A stretch of 35,826 nt of DNA from Klebsiella pneumoniae (lineage in GTDB: Bacteria; Myxococcota_A; UBA9042), in assembly GCA_945889325.1 (NCBI GenBank), contig CAMDBH010000034.1, positions 1 through 35,826 of the forward strand. The letters run 5' to 3'. This document shows positions 8,101 through 15,628 of the stretch, in pieces. The position numbers and the translations under genes are program-made. Positions within the stretch are counted from its first letter, which is position 1; every line of letters starts with the position of its first letter. Below the pieces are notes generated by a model that was given only the letters and a program-made list of their open reading frames with translations, did not search any database and was not told the origin of the DNA.

Positions 8101-10610
8101 ACCGGATGTTGCTGTTGGGCGTCAACAATATTGAACTTTCTGAGTTTGCCGACCCTTCTTTGCTTGGCTTGGCGGAATCGCTCAAGTGCAAACCGGGTGA
8201 CACACCGATCTTGGACGTCAAAGGCGCCGATTGGGAAGCGCTGGCCAAAGACCACAAATGTTTCAAAGGCGATGCCCTACGCACTGCGATATCAGTGCGC
8301 TTATTCCGCGCCACCGTCGAGCATGAAGTCGGTCACACTGTTGGTTTGCGCCACAATTTTGAAGGCTCGACGGACTTGGTGAATTATTTTGACGAATATT
8401 TTGACCCGACCACCGGCCGTGAAAAAGAACCGGTTTTGTGCGCCGATGTGACCACGCCGTTGGGCAAAATCGCCAAGGACGACATTTGCGACAAAGACAG
8501 CTTTGGCGAAACCTGCAAGCTGCTCAGCGGCTGCACCAAGAACAGCCAATGCCCGGCCGGACTTGCTTGCAATGCTGGCCAGTGCATCGACGGCGACGGC
8601 ACACCGGTCGGCACCTGCCAAGGTGAAACGCGCCACCGGATCCCGTGCGACAAAGACGCAGCTTGCGGCAGCGCAGGCGTGCAGTGCAACGGCGGTTACT
8701 GTGCAAATAACCTCGCTTGCAGCGCCAATAGCGGCTGCGGCGACGGCGACAAGTGCACTGGCGGTTTCTGCGTCGATTCGCACAGCGGCAAAGCGCGACC
8801 GGCCATCGACAAGATCATGGGCACGCCATTTGCCTACGTCGAGCAAGCCGGAGAAATGAAAAAATACCAATCGCGCGCTGGGCTTACGCCGGGCGAGGTC
8901 GCCAATCGCCGCACGGAATATCAGTACTCCACCGTCATGGATTACGGACAGAAGATTCATAGCGATATTCACGGTTTGGGCAAGTATGACTACGCAGCCA
9001 TCAAGTTCGGCTACGGCGGTCTGGTGGAAGTGTTCGGCGACGTGACGCAATTGCAGGATCAGGTCAAGCGCTATGCCAAAAAGACCGCGCAGACTTTGGA
9101 GCAGGTGTCGTATCGCCTCGATCCGAGTTTCCAGATCGGCAGCTTGATCTCCAATCCCTTCAATTTCATGAGCGAATATATGCCGCCGGAAGCCAACCGC
9201 AACCGCCAGGCCGTGCCGCAATTCTTTGTCGACTTTGAGAATCGAAATGCCTCGAAGTATTCGCGCAATGAAGCCGATCGCACCTTCTGGGAAGTGCCGT
9301 ATTCGTATTGCTCCGATGAATATGCCGGCCAAGGCGTGTGCAATCGCTTTGACACCGGTGTGAACTTTGAGGAAATCGTGCAGCACGCCGGTGAAGCCGT
9401 TGAAGAGTACTACTTGTTTGACGCGTTCAAGCGCGAACGCCAATGGTTCGCGCGCGGCGGCAGCCCGCTTGGATATGTCGCGCGCATCCAGGATCGCTGG
9501 CTGAACCCGTTGTCCATGGCGGCTCGCTACTATGCGCTTTACAACAACGCCTATCGTTTCTATTCTTGGTACAATGCGCTGGAATATCAGGAGACTGGCG
9601 TGATGCCGTCCATGCGGCGCGCCTCAGTGGCCGCGTTCCGCAAGCTGGCGTCGATGATCGCCGCCCCAGCGCCGGGATCGTACCAGTATGTCAAAGAGAA
9701 AAATGCTTACGTTTCAGCGTCGTATGACGACGACGCGCCGGGCAGCCAACTCAACGTGCCCATGGGCGTCGGCAAGTACCCGTGGACGACGTTCGCGACC
9801 GACAAAGGCTACTACTATTACGACCATCCGCTTTGGATCGGCGGCTATTGGGACAAGATCGCGGCCATCATTACGATGACCAACTCCACCGCCAACTTCC
9901 TCACGGATTCGGTCGGCGAGCAGTTGCCGTTGTTCCGCGGCACGGCGATCGGCTTTAATACCGTTTATTCCAATGAATTGGCGCGGGTTTTGGGCGGCTT
10001 GGCCGCTGGCGACACCGACGCGATCGGCGGGTCGGCAGTAGCGGATCCAAACGACAAGACCAAACTTGTCTACGCCCCGCAAAATCCGTTCCGCCCGATC
10101 AGTCCGGCCGACAAACACGTGGAACCCTCTGTCATGACGCACAGTTTGCGCTTGTTTGCCGCATGGCAGGCGATCGCCAACTTGCCAGCTGGCTTTGACC
10201 CGTCGTTTACCGATTCCATGGCGGTTTGGTTCAAAGGCAACGGTTTGCAATTCACCATCGGCGAGCCCTCGATCAACGGCAACCCGACCAAAGTCGAATT
10301 TGTCGAATTTGAGGATCCGTTTGGCAAAAAGACTTACGTTGCGCCCAAGCCCAACTACAGCGCCAATCGCTATTCGCCGACGTTTCGCATGCTGCAACGG
10401 CTTAACCTGTTGAAATCAGGCTGTGAAGACGGCAGCACCTGTACGGCTGCCCAGTGCAGCAGCGGCAAAGCCTGCGCCGACATGTATCTGACCAAAGCCA
10501 ACGGCGCGCAGAAAATCGCCCTGCAGGCGACCATGCAGAAGGAAATCGAAATTGTCGATTACTTCCGGCAGCTTTACGCGACTTACGGCAATATCGGCGT
10601 CGGCCTCTAG
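5106..10610 (+). CDS. Giant lipoprotein zinc metalloprotease with inserted DUF4397-like and Cys-rich modules, 1834 aa
   Basis: The ATG follows GGAG by 7 nt. A type II signal peptide (MKFFQSRIFRSTTFLVALLL...VNAC) predicts lipidation at C28 and anchoring in the envelope. The catalytic motif HEVGHTVGLRH places zinc ligands at H1073, H1077 and H1083 and the general base at E1074. A Met-turn STVMDY has M1278. This motif pair, together with a YGPAAPDPVTGEI segment, fits the large zinc-dependent metalloproteases with DUF5117/DUF4953-type regions. Extra parts are a short Cys cluster at 343-366, a DUF4397-like beta domain at about 500-605, a 16-Cys module at 1112-1222 between the zinc helix and the Met-turn, and a small Cys cluster from 1773. 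It is a paralog of the next gene: both share PISSHFD, an EN(T/S)SDR block and KFGYG after the Met-turn. The substrate is unknown. Confidence 0.85.
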   Translation: MKFFQSRIFRSTTFLVALLLSLLTVNACVQDVGLIDRTQVNRLKKSDLYGVWYTMGIVSNMPSSGSFGFVGLQSYAGKDGKVLFDIEENLLIVYPYGEGVLGADSKWNKKKFRKYWDPSVRDRKDTKVVDSDFIELVVGAPVAMYPISSHFDVRRDYSSSTGAQSNVLVENTSDRPWWQREYIRVDWMGNTMSNFLFPQGGVKMSPVDYFVPGEDLENPNHFYLAPEGGYFHFTRRMFGIPMSTGACSPYSLAPGDCSGASFDVRVSYRRVDIKRQHDYETRVYPMAGAQNKFGFFTSERYTFDENYGLTISGHDYRAARWNIWMHSKDFKPVMDKDGKEIACATDYDCAEPAICDQTDWFVAGKCSIGQRIDYTKREIRPIVYHIGADTPLDHVPAEYQTADGWADVFKETISWLRFWEEKWGADLGADKPHGFTDAQSSFGQRYCNSHADCSQHAVAQTTVSQTIKANRVLIAAKNADKVELINFIDNPDDRKDATGAYVSFVNASPGSAPATLTFGSATVAGVKYAAGDLSASKQGAAMSASDAGSAGGKVIEITVEAGAAKATLPNVKIKSGEAYVVVFYGNDGVAVMRTSLGKVGLRFFNAIATVAGDATKPSAGETLDGGVNGTKTRDDLVYGQGSDFAYAVADSVHAVFLKKGQRGDVSCFVDSGIGKCIGWHQELTAQDSKRRLEIRDGLESVFVVCENQFTRSAQSCKDSGEYGKAEAWNDCRYYGHTRKNDKGGGNGETYEFNPCADVNDGGLVKHAAEPKIGGDSRYNFMYWVTNSEANSPLGYGPAAPDPVTGEIQWATANVYGAAMITYAQYAKDLVDLLNGELNVDDLKTGKYLRDYVAKKQSTTAKDKSWFQGAAVIDDALLTPAQKLEQAKSEATVRMSDKYSGASGPSPTDDDLAKAPDFSKPGMIAQYLNKNGMIFDVNEVFARLDKIKGTPLERAMINDEMALVASEGAAQPGSDISPEMLGKIAPTGWATPKRMMSEHNRMLLLGVNNIELSEFADPSLLGLAESLKCKPGDTPILDVKGADWEALAKDHKCFKGDALRTAISVRLFRATVEHEVGHTVGLRHNFEGSTDLVNYFDEYFDPTTGREKEPVLCADVTTPLGKIAKDDICDKDSFGETCKLLSGCTKNSQCPAGLACNAGQCIDGDGTPVGTCQGETRHRIPCDKDAACGSAGVQCNGGYCANNLACSANSGCGDGDKCTGGFCVDSHSGKARPAIDKIMGTPFAYVEQAGEMKKYQSRAGLTPGEVANRRTEYQYSTVMDYGQKIHSDIHGLGKYDYAAIKFGYGGLVEVFGDVTQLQDQVKRYAKKTAQTLEQVSYRLDPSFQIGSLISNPFNFMSEYMPPEANRNRQAVPQFFVDFENRNASKYSRNEADRTFWEVPYSYCSDEYAGQGVCNRFDTGVNFEEIVQHAGEAVEEYYLFDAFKRERQWFARGGSPLGYVARIQDRWLNPLSMAARYYALYNNAYRFYSWYNALEYQETGVMPSMRRASVAAFRKLASMIAAPAPGSYQYVKEKNAYVSASYDDDAPGSQLNVPMGVGKYPWTTFATDKGYYYYDHPLWIGGYWDKIAAIITMTNSTANFLTDSVGEQLPLFRGTAIGFNTVYSNELARVLGGLAAGDTDAIGGSAVADPNDKTKLVYAPQNPFRPISPADKHVEPSVMTHSLRLFAAWQAIANLPAGFDPSFTDSMAVWFKGNGLQFTIGEPSINGNPTKVEFVEFEDPFGKKTYVAPKPNYSANRYSPTFRMLQRLNLLKSGCEDGSTCTAAQCSSGKACADMYLTKANGAQKIALQATMQKEIEIVDYFRQLYATYGNIGVGL

Positions 10611-10617
10611 GCCCAGT

Positions 10618-10647
10618 TCTTGACCCTTAATTTGAAATCTTGACCCT
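10618..10647. repeat. Short direct repeat TCTTGACCCT, two copies
   Basis: The 10-mer TCTTGACCCT occurs at 10618-10627 and 10638-10647, exactly 20 nt apart, in the 92-nt gap between the two metalloprotease genes. Each copy contains TTGACC, but no fitting -10 box follows, so I do not call it a promoter. Confidence 0.4.
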
Positions 10648-10702
10648 CGACTTTTTTCGCTCCTGCACCGCCTCAATCGGCGTGCCCACTTCGGAGAACA
10701 CC

Positions 10703-13700
10703 ATGAAGCCCGCTTACCTGCGCTCGCTCCTTTCCTGCACCACCCTGACCGTTTGCGCCATGACAATGCTGTCCTGTGCGCAAAACCGCGATGATATCAA
10801 TACGGTGCAGCCCAATTATACCAAGAAGTCCGACATCCTCGGGCGCGAATGGTATTTGCGGACTACAGTTGTAACGACCAACTTCGCCAACGCCAACAGT
10901 TTTCCCGGCAACATGGGCAAGCTGGAGCGCGGTGTGTTTGAAGTGCAGGAAAAAGCACTGTATTTCTATCGGACCTATGAATTTCAGGTCGGTTCAGAGG
11001 TGTACGCCAAGCGTTCGGACGTCGATATTCCGCTCAAGGACAAAGACGGCAAGGTGGTCGAACACGCCGTGCCGCAAGATCTGCAGCTGAAATCATGCGC
11101 TAAGGATGACCAATGCCGGGTCGGATCGCACTGCGGCAGCGCGGCGCGGGCGGATAAATGGAAAGACGAGGAAGATTACGCCGGCTATTGTGTAAGCCTT
11201 GGCAAACAGTACATTTATCACGGTGCGCCGCTGATCGCTTTTCCGATCAGCAGTCACTTTGACATCATGCGCAACTACAGCACGGCGTCGGGCGAGCAAA
11301 CCAATAAGATCGCTGAAAATAGCAGCGATCGCCATTGGTACGACCGCGATTACATGCGCGTGAGCTGGGGCTCCAACCAAATTGTCGACTATGACGCGGA
11401 CGTGCTGTACTCCCACGGTCAAACCGTTATTTATCAAGGTGATACCGCGCCAGAAGGTGAACAGTTTGAAATGGGGGTGGACACGACTTGGTCGCGCGAC
11501 ACCAATGGCCAGAAATTCTTTACTTATGTGACGCATCAAATTCTCAATGCGCCGCTGTTTCACTTCACCGATGGCGTAGCGCCCGCGTGTTTGCTGCCAG
11601 TTTGGTACGTCGGTGCGGCTTACAACTGCTCGTCCGAAGAATACGCGGTACGCACCTTCTTCTTGGAAGTGCCCAAGTTTGAAGGGCAAGAGACCAAGAA
11701 CTACGTTGCGCGCGAGCAAGACGATGTGGAACTGCAAAAATTCGGCTTTTTCCGCACGGAGCGACCGACGTATGACATCCAATACGGCAATATTTTCAGC
11801 AACAACGTGCGGCGCACCCAGCGTCACCGCATTTGGGATCAATACGTCAAGAAGATGGAAGACGGCGCCAACGGCACCAAAGTGTGGAAGGGCGATTTCG
11901 ATTTCACGCAAATGACGCCAGAGCCGATTGTCTATTACATGAACGAAGAGCATCCGCGTGAATTGGTGCGTGCGTCGATTGAAATCGCCAAATTGTGGTC
12001 GGCACCCTTTGAATCGGTGATCAAGTTTGCCAAGCCTGACTACAAGCTAGACCATCCGATGTTCGTGCTGTGCGAAAACAGCGATGCTGCTGCGCAAGCG
12101 GCGATTGACAAAGGCTATAAGCAAGATGACGCGCTGTCGCCGATTGTTGCTGCGCCCACCGTTGGCGGAGAAATCAAAGCCGACAGCGGCACGATCTCCG
12201 CGGGCAGCGGCGAGGTCGCGCAATGGAGCGGCACCGCGATCGGCAAGCGCTTTTGCAAGAATATGGATTCCGTTCACCGCTTTGGCGATTTGCGTTACTC
12301 CGTGATGCACACGGTCAACGCGCCGATTCAGGCCGGTTTGTACGGTTACGGCCCGTCGGCGGCTGATCCGCTGAGCGGCGAAATTATTTCCGCCAGCGCC
12401 CATGCTTATGTCGGCGTGATGAAATCCGGTGCCGAAGCTGCGCTGCAAGCGCTCGAACTTCAGGCTGGTATCAAGGATTTCAACGACATCAAACGGCAGT
12501 CGGAAAAGAAATACATCCTCAACGCCAAGCTCGCGAACCATTATGATGTGAAAGGCCCCAAAAGTATTGAAGAAGTTCAAGGGTTGGTCGCCAACATGCT
12601 CGATCCGTCGGTGCGCCAAAACTTGGGCACTTTGGGCCTACCGCGTGAAGACAACGGCGGCACATGGGCGCAGAGCCGCATGGCCCGCGTGCAGCAGAAT
12701 CCGACCTTGGACGCCATGCTGGTGTCGGCCGATGATGGCAACTCGATTCAAGCGATGTTCAACGATTACAACGTGAAGCCGGATACGCAGGCGTTGGCGC
12801 CGGAGCAACTCAAGCGCATGTCGCTGGCCAATTGGGCCAACATCGCTGGTCACAAGGAAAAGCAGAAGGTATTGCTCGATTTGGGCGCCAAGACCGTGCA
12901 CTTTGCCGACTTTGTCGACAATGCGTTGGTCGGTTTGGCCGAAGAATACGGCCGTCAATACGACGCCGCGCTGTGTCAGGCCTACGCAAATTCAGACATC
13001 CCGACGCTGTTTAACAAATTTGCCGATGTGGACGCGACGGCGCCAGAGTGCGCGACGGTCGGCGAATTTGAATCGCAAGGCCAAGCCAAGGGCCGCGTTT
13101 GCGTCACTTCGGGCGACAAGAAAACCCGCTGGGCCAACTGCTCGACCCGCGACTTGATGGCGCAATTGCGCTTTGCCATTATCAAAAGTTCGGACGGCCA
13201 GTCGCTGGCCAGCCAGGCAGCGACCTACAACTTCCTGCCGGGACCACTTTACAGTGACACCATCGATCCAGTTATCCGCGCAACCCAAGAAGTCGGTCGG
13301 GCCGAAGTGGCCAAACTGCGCGAGCGCATTCGCACCGAACTGTGGCAGCGCATCTACAAAGGCACGCAGGAGCACGAAGTTGGCCACACGCTGGGCTTGC
13401 GGCATAACTTTGAAGCGTCGACGGATGCTTTGAATTTCCATCGCGACTTCTGGACCTTGAAGACCAATGACAAGGGTGAAGTGGTTAACCCGTTCCAATC
13501 CGATACCATCGATCAGTCGCGCGGCCACATTCGCGAGAAGCAACTGGCGTCAGTCATGGATTACACCAGCAAGTTCAATGGTCGCTTTGCCGATCTGGGC
13601 TTCTACGATCGGGCGGCGATCAAATTTGGTTATGGCAACATCGTCGAAGCGTTCAAGACGCCGTTGGATCTGGAAACATCGCCGGGCAACGGCTTGGCGC

Positions 13701-15295
13701 CGCTCAAGCAACTGCTCGGTACGCCCAAAGATGACAACCCCAACGTGTATTTGGTGCAAAATCACGGTGTACAGGACGTCAACAAGTTGACCAGGCGGGT
13801 GCACTACTACAACTTGCCCAAGTACTTTGGCAGCGTGGCCGCCATGTACGACCGCAAAGACGTCAAGTGGCGGGACTTGAAGGGCAATGCCTGCACTGAA
13901 GCGACAGTAGGCACCGACTGCGCCGCCGGCAGCGTCTGCCGCAAACTGGGCGAAAACAGCTATTGCGCCGACCCGAAACTGAGCGAAGTGCCGTACCGCT
14001 TCTGTTCAGATGAATGGAATGGTCAAACACCGACTTGCGCCACGTTTGATGAAGGCGCCGATCCGTATGAAATCTCGCGCAATGCGTTGGAAGACTATGA
14101 GAATTACTGGTACTTCTGGGGTTATGCCCGTGACAATGAAGCGTACCAGCCCGATGGTTACGCAGGCCGCGTGCAACGTCAGTTCTACACCGCGACGCGG
14201 CAATTCCAGTTCTGGATGCTCGATTACGCGATGTATCAGGTGATTCCGGCCGGTGCCAAAGAGGGCTGGTGGAAAACCCGCTACGGCAAGGAATGGGACG
14301 TCGATCCAAACGGCGGCTTGTCGGGCGCGTTTGCCACGATGAATTCATTTAACACCATGGCCCAAGCGCTCGGCCGTCCGACGCCAAACTACTTTGTGTT
14401 CAATAAGATCCGTGACCGTTTTGAGCCTTACAACTCCATTGACGGTCAAAGTGCAGACGCCCACTGGATCGACGAGCCCGAGGGCGCCCGTCAATTGTAC
14501 GCAGGCTGGGGCGGCGGTTATTTGTATCGCCCTGTTTCCGGTGGCCAAATTTACGATCGTTTGGCGGCTTTTGCCATGTTGTCCGATCCGACCTTGCCGT
14601 TGCGGCATGACTTCACGGCGACCAATGAAACGGAAGACACGCGGCGTTATTTGATCAGCTTCTACAACGCGTTCCCACGGCAATTGACCAATATCTTTGG
14701 CGGTATTGCGGTAGAAGACGCCAGTTACTATGGCTGGTATCTGTTGCAGGGCCCCGATGCCGCGGGCAGCCAGGACTTTGTGACACGGCCGATTTATGTC
14801 GGCGCCAACTCCACTGTGCCCAAGTCCTGTGCCGATTACGATCCGAAAGTGGCGCTCAAAGACAAGATTGGTTGCTTGAAGTACGTGATTTATCCAGACG
14901 ATCGGCCGCGTTTTCCGTCCAGTCGCTTCCGTATGCCGCTTTTGGGCGCGTACTACGGCATGGCGATGTTGGCCAAGGGCTACGATCGGACGTTCCTCGA
15001 CGTGTCGCGTATCTTTGTCAAAGGCAACCAGAATGGCTTGCAACTGCCGGATTCAATTGCGCCTGAAGACATTGCCACGTTTACCGATCCGCTTTCGGGC
15101 AAGACGTACATCGCGCCCAAGTCGAGCAAGGAGACGGTCAACCCCGGCTTCTTATCGGTCAAGCTGGCTGAAAAAGAGCTGAAGAAATACGCGGATTTGG
15201 CGGCGTTGCAGGACAATTATTTGTTCTCGGAATATCAGTTCCGTGTGAGTTTGCTCGATATTATGCGGACAATGTACGATACTTACGAGTATTGA
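10703..15295 (+). CDS. Giant lipoprotein zinc metalloprotease, paralog of upstream gene, 1530 aa
   Basis: I chose the ATG at 10703 over an in-frame ATG at 10640 because GGAG lies upstream and the lipoprotein signal begins there (MKPAYLRSLL...TMLSC, lipid site C25). The zinc motif HEVGHTLGLRH gives ligands H891, H895 and H901 with catalytic E892, and the Met-turn SVMDY has M952. The spacing between them is about 50 residues, with no Cys-rich insert, unlike the first paralog. Shared blocks include PISSHFD, ENSSDR, a YGPSAADPLSGEI segment and YDRAAIKFGYG. Its own Cys clusters lie elsewhere, at about 132-165 and from 1064. The DUF4397-like domain of the first copy is missing. This copy is probably closer to the ancestral layout. 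It is predicted to be surface- or periplasm-anchored and to act on proteins or peptides, with no substrate inferable. The same-strand 92-nt gap suggests it is expressed with the upstream copy. Confidence 0.85.
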   Translation: MKPAYLRSLLSCTTLTVCAMTMLSCAQNRDDINTVQPNYTKKSDILGREWYLRTTVVTTNFANANSFPGNMGKLERGVFEVQEKALYFYRTYEFQVGSEVYAKRSDVDIPLKDKDGKVVEHAVPQDLQLKSCAKDDQCRVGSHCGSAARADKWKDEEDYAGYCVSLGKQYIYHGAPLIAFPISSHFDIMRNYSTASGEQTNKIAENSSDRHWYDRDYMRVSWGSNQIVDYDADVLYSHGQTVIYQGDTAPEGEQFEMGVDTTWSRDTNGQKFFTYVTHQILNAPLFHFTDGVAPACLLPVWYVGAAYNCSSEEYAVRTFFLEVPKFEGQETKNYVAREQDDVELQKFGFFRTERPTYDIQYGNIFSNNVRRTQRHRIWDQYVKKMEDGANGTKVWKGDFDFTQMTPEPIVYYMNEEHPRELVRASIEIAKLWSAPFESVIKFAKPDYKLDHPMFVLCENSDAAAQAAIDKGYKQDDALSPIVAAPTVGGEIKADSGTISAGSGEVAQWSGTAIGKRFCKNMDSVHRFGDLRYSVMHTVNAPIQAGLYGYGPSAADPLSGEIISASAHAYVGVMKSGAEAALQALELQAGIKDFNDIKRQSEKKYILNAKLANHYDVKGPKSIEEVQGLVANMLDPSVRQNLGTLGLPREDNGGTWAQSRMARVQQNPTLDAMLVSADDGNSIQAMFNDYNVKPDTQALAPEQLKRMSLANWANIAGHKEKQKVLLDLGAKTVHFADFVDNALVGLAEEYGRQYDAALCQAYANSDIPTLFNKFADVDATAPECATVGEFESQGQAKGRVCVTSGDKKTRWANCSTRDLMAQLRFAIIKSSDGQSLASQAATYNFLPGPLYSDTIDPVIRATQEVGRAEVAKLRERIRTELWQRIYKGTQEHEVGHTLGLRHNFEASTDALNFHRDFWTLKTNDKGEVVNPFQSDTIDQSRGHIREKQLASVMDYTSKFNGRFADLGFYDRAAIKFGYGNIVEAFKTPLDLETSPGNGLAPLKQLLGTPKDDNPNVYLVQNHGVQDVNKLTRRVHYYNLPKYFGSVAAMYDRKDVKWRDLKGNACTEATVGTDCAAGSVCRKLGENSYCADPKLSEVPYRFCSDEWNGQTPTCATFDEGADPYEISRNALEDYENYWYFWGYARDNEAYQPDGYAGRVQRQFYTATRQFQFWMLDYAMYQVIPAGAKEGWWKTRYGKEWDVDPNGGLSGAFATMNSFNTMAQALGRPTPNYFVFNKIRDRFEPYNSIDGQSADAHWIDEPEGARQLYAGWGGGYLYRPVSGGQIYDRLAAFAMLSDPTLPLRHDFTATNETEDTRRYLISFYNAFPRQLTNIFGGIAVEDASYYGWYLLQGPDAAGSQDFVTRPIYVGANSTVPKSCADYDPKVALKDKIGCLKYVIYPDDRPRFPSSRFRMPLLGAYYGMAMLAKGYDRTFLDVSRIFVKGNQNGLQLPDSIAPEDIATFTDPLSGKTYIAPKSSKETVNPGFLSVKLAEKELKKYADLAALQDNYLFSEYQFRVSLLDIMRTMYDTYEY

Positions 15296-15628
15296 CCGCG
15301 CCGCTTAATCGCGCCTCGCCGCGCGGTGGCGTTGCTGCTGCGCATGGCTTTAGCTGCGCAGTGCTTTTGCGCTGCGCGGGGCCACACGCTTCGCGTGTGA
15401 GGATCCAAAGGGGCGAACCAAAGCTCTTTGATTCCGTGCTTAGCCGCTGTGGTTCGCCCCTCTGGACTCCCCACTCCTTTGGCAACCGGTACGAGCTCGT
15501 TGCGCCTAAAGGCGCAACATCGCGTTGAATTCCCGCTTCGCGGCTGCGGGGGCGACGGCGCTGACGCGCGACGTCGCAAGAGCGGGCGACGGCATGGGAT
15601 TTGGTGGGTTTGCAGGTGGGAAGAACCA
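15296..15628. other. Intergenic region rich in hairpins
   Basis: This 333-nt gap lies between the second metalloprotease and proS. It has no supported gene but is dense in inverted repeats: a 7-bp hairpin at 15383-15399 (CACACGC, loop TTC), a long imperfect one at 15401-15470, and a 7-bp one at 15500-15517 (TTGCGCC, loop TAAA). None is followed by a T-run, so they are not clear terminators. The proS promoter must be here or further upstream, but I see no good box pair. Confidence 0.6.
15401..15470. repeat. Long inverted repeat, REP/MITE-like hairpin
   Basis: The left arm at 15401-15420 and the right arm at 15450-15470 are reverse complements over about 20 bp, with one mismatch and one extra base. 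The perfect core is AGGGGCGAACCA against TGGTTCGCCCCT. The loop is 29 nt. Such arms are typical of dispersed extragenic palindromes. No second copy of this sequence was noticed in the window. Confidence 0.6.

Noticed and set aside
8301-9443. Long antisense and alternate-frame ORFs within both metalloprotease genes
   Set aside because: They overlap the conserved catalytic region in the wrong frame and have no signals; the paralog alignment supports the plus-strand frame throughout.
15296-15628. Extension of proS upstream to 15428
   Set aside because: The frame is open, but the added 67 residues come from a hairpin-rich intergenic sequence. The ATG at 15629 gives the normal ProRS N-terminus.
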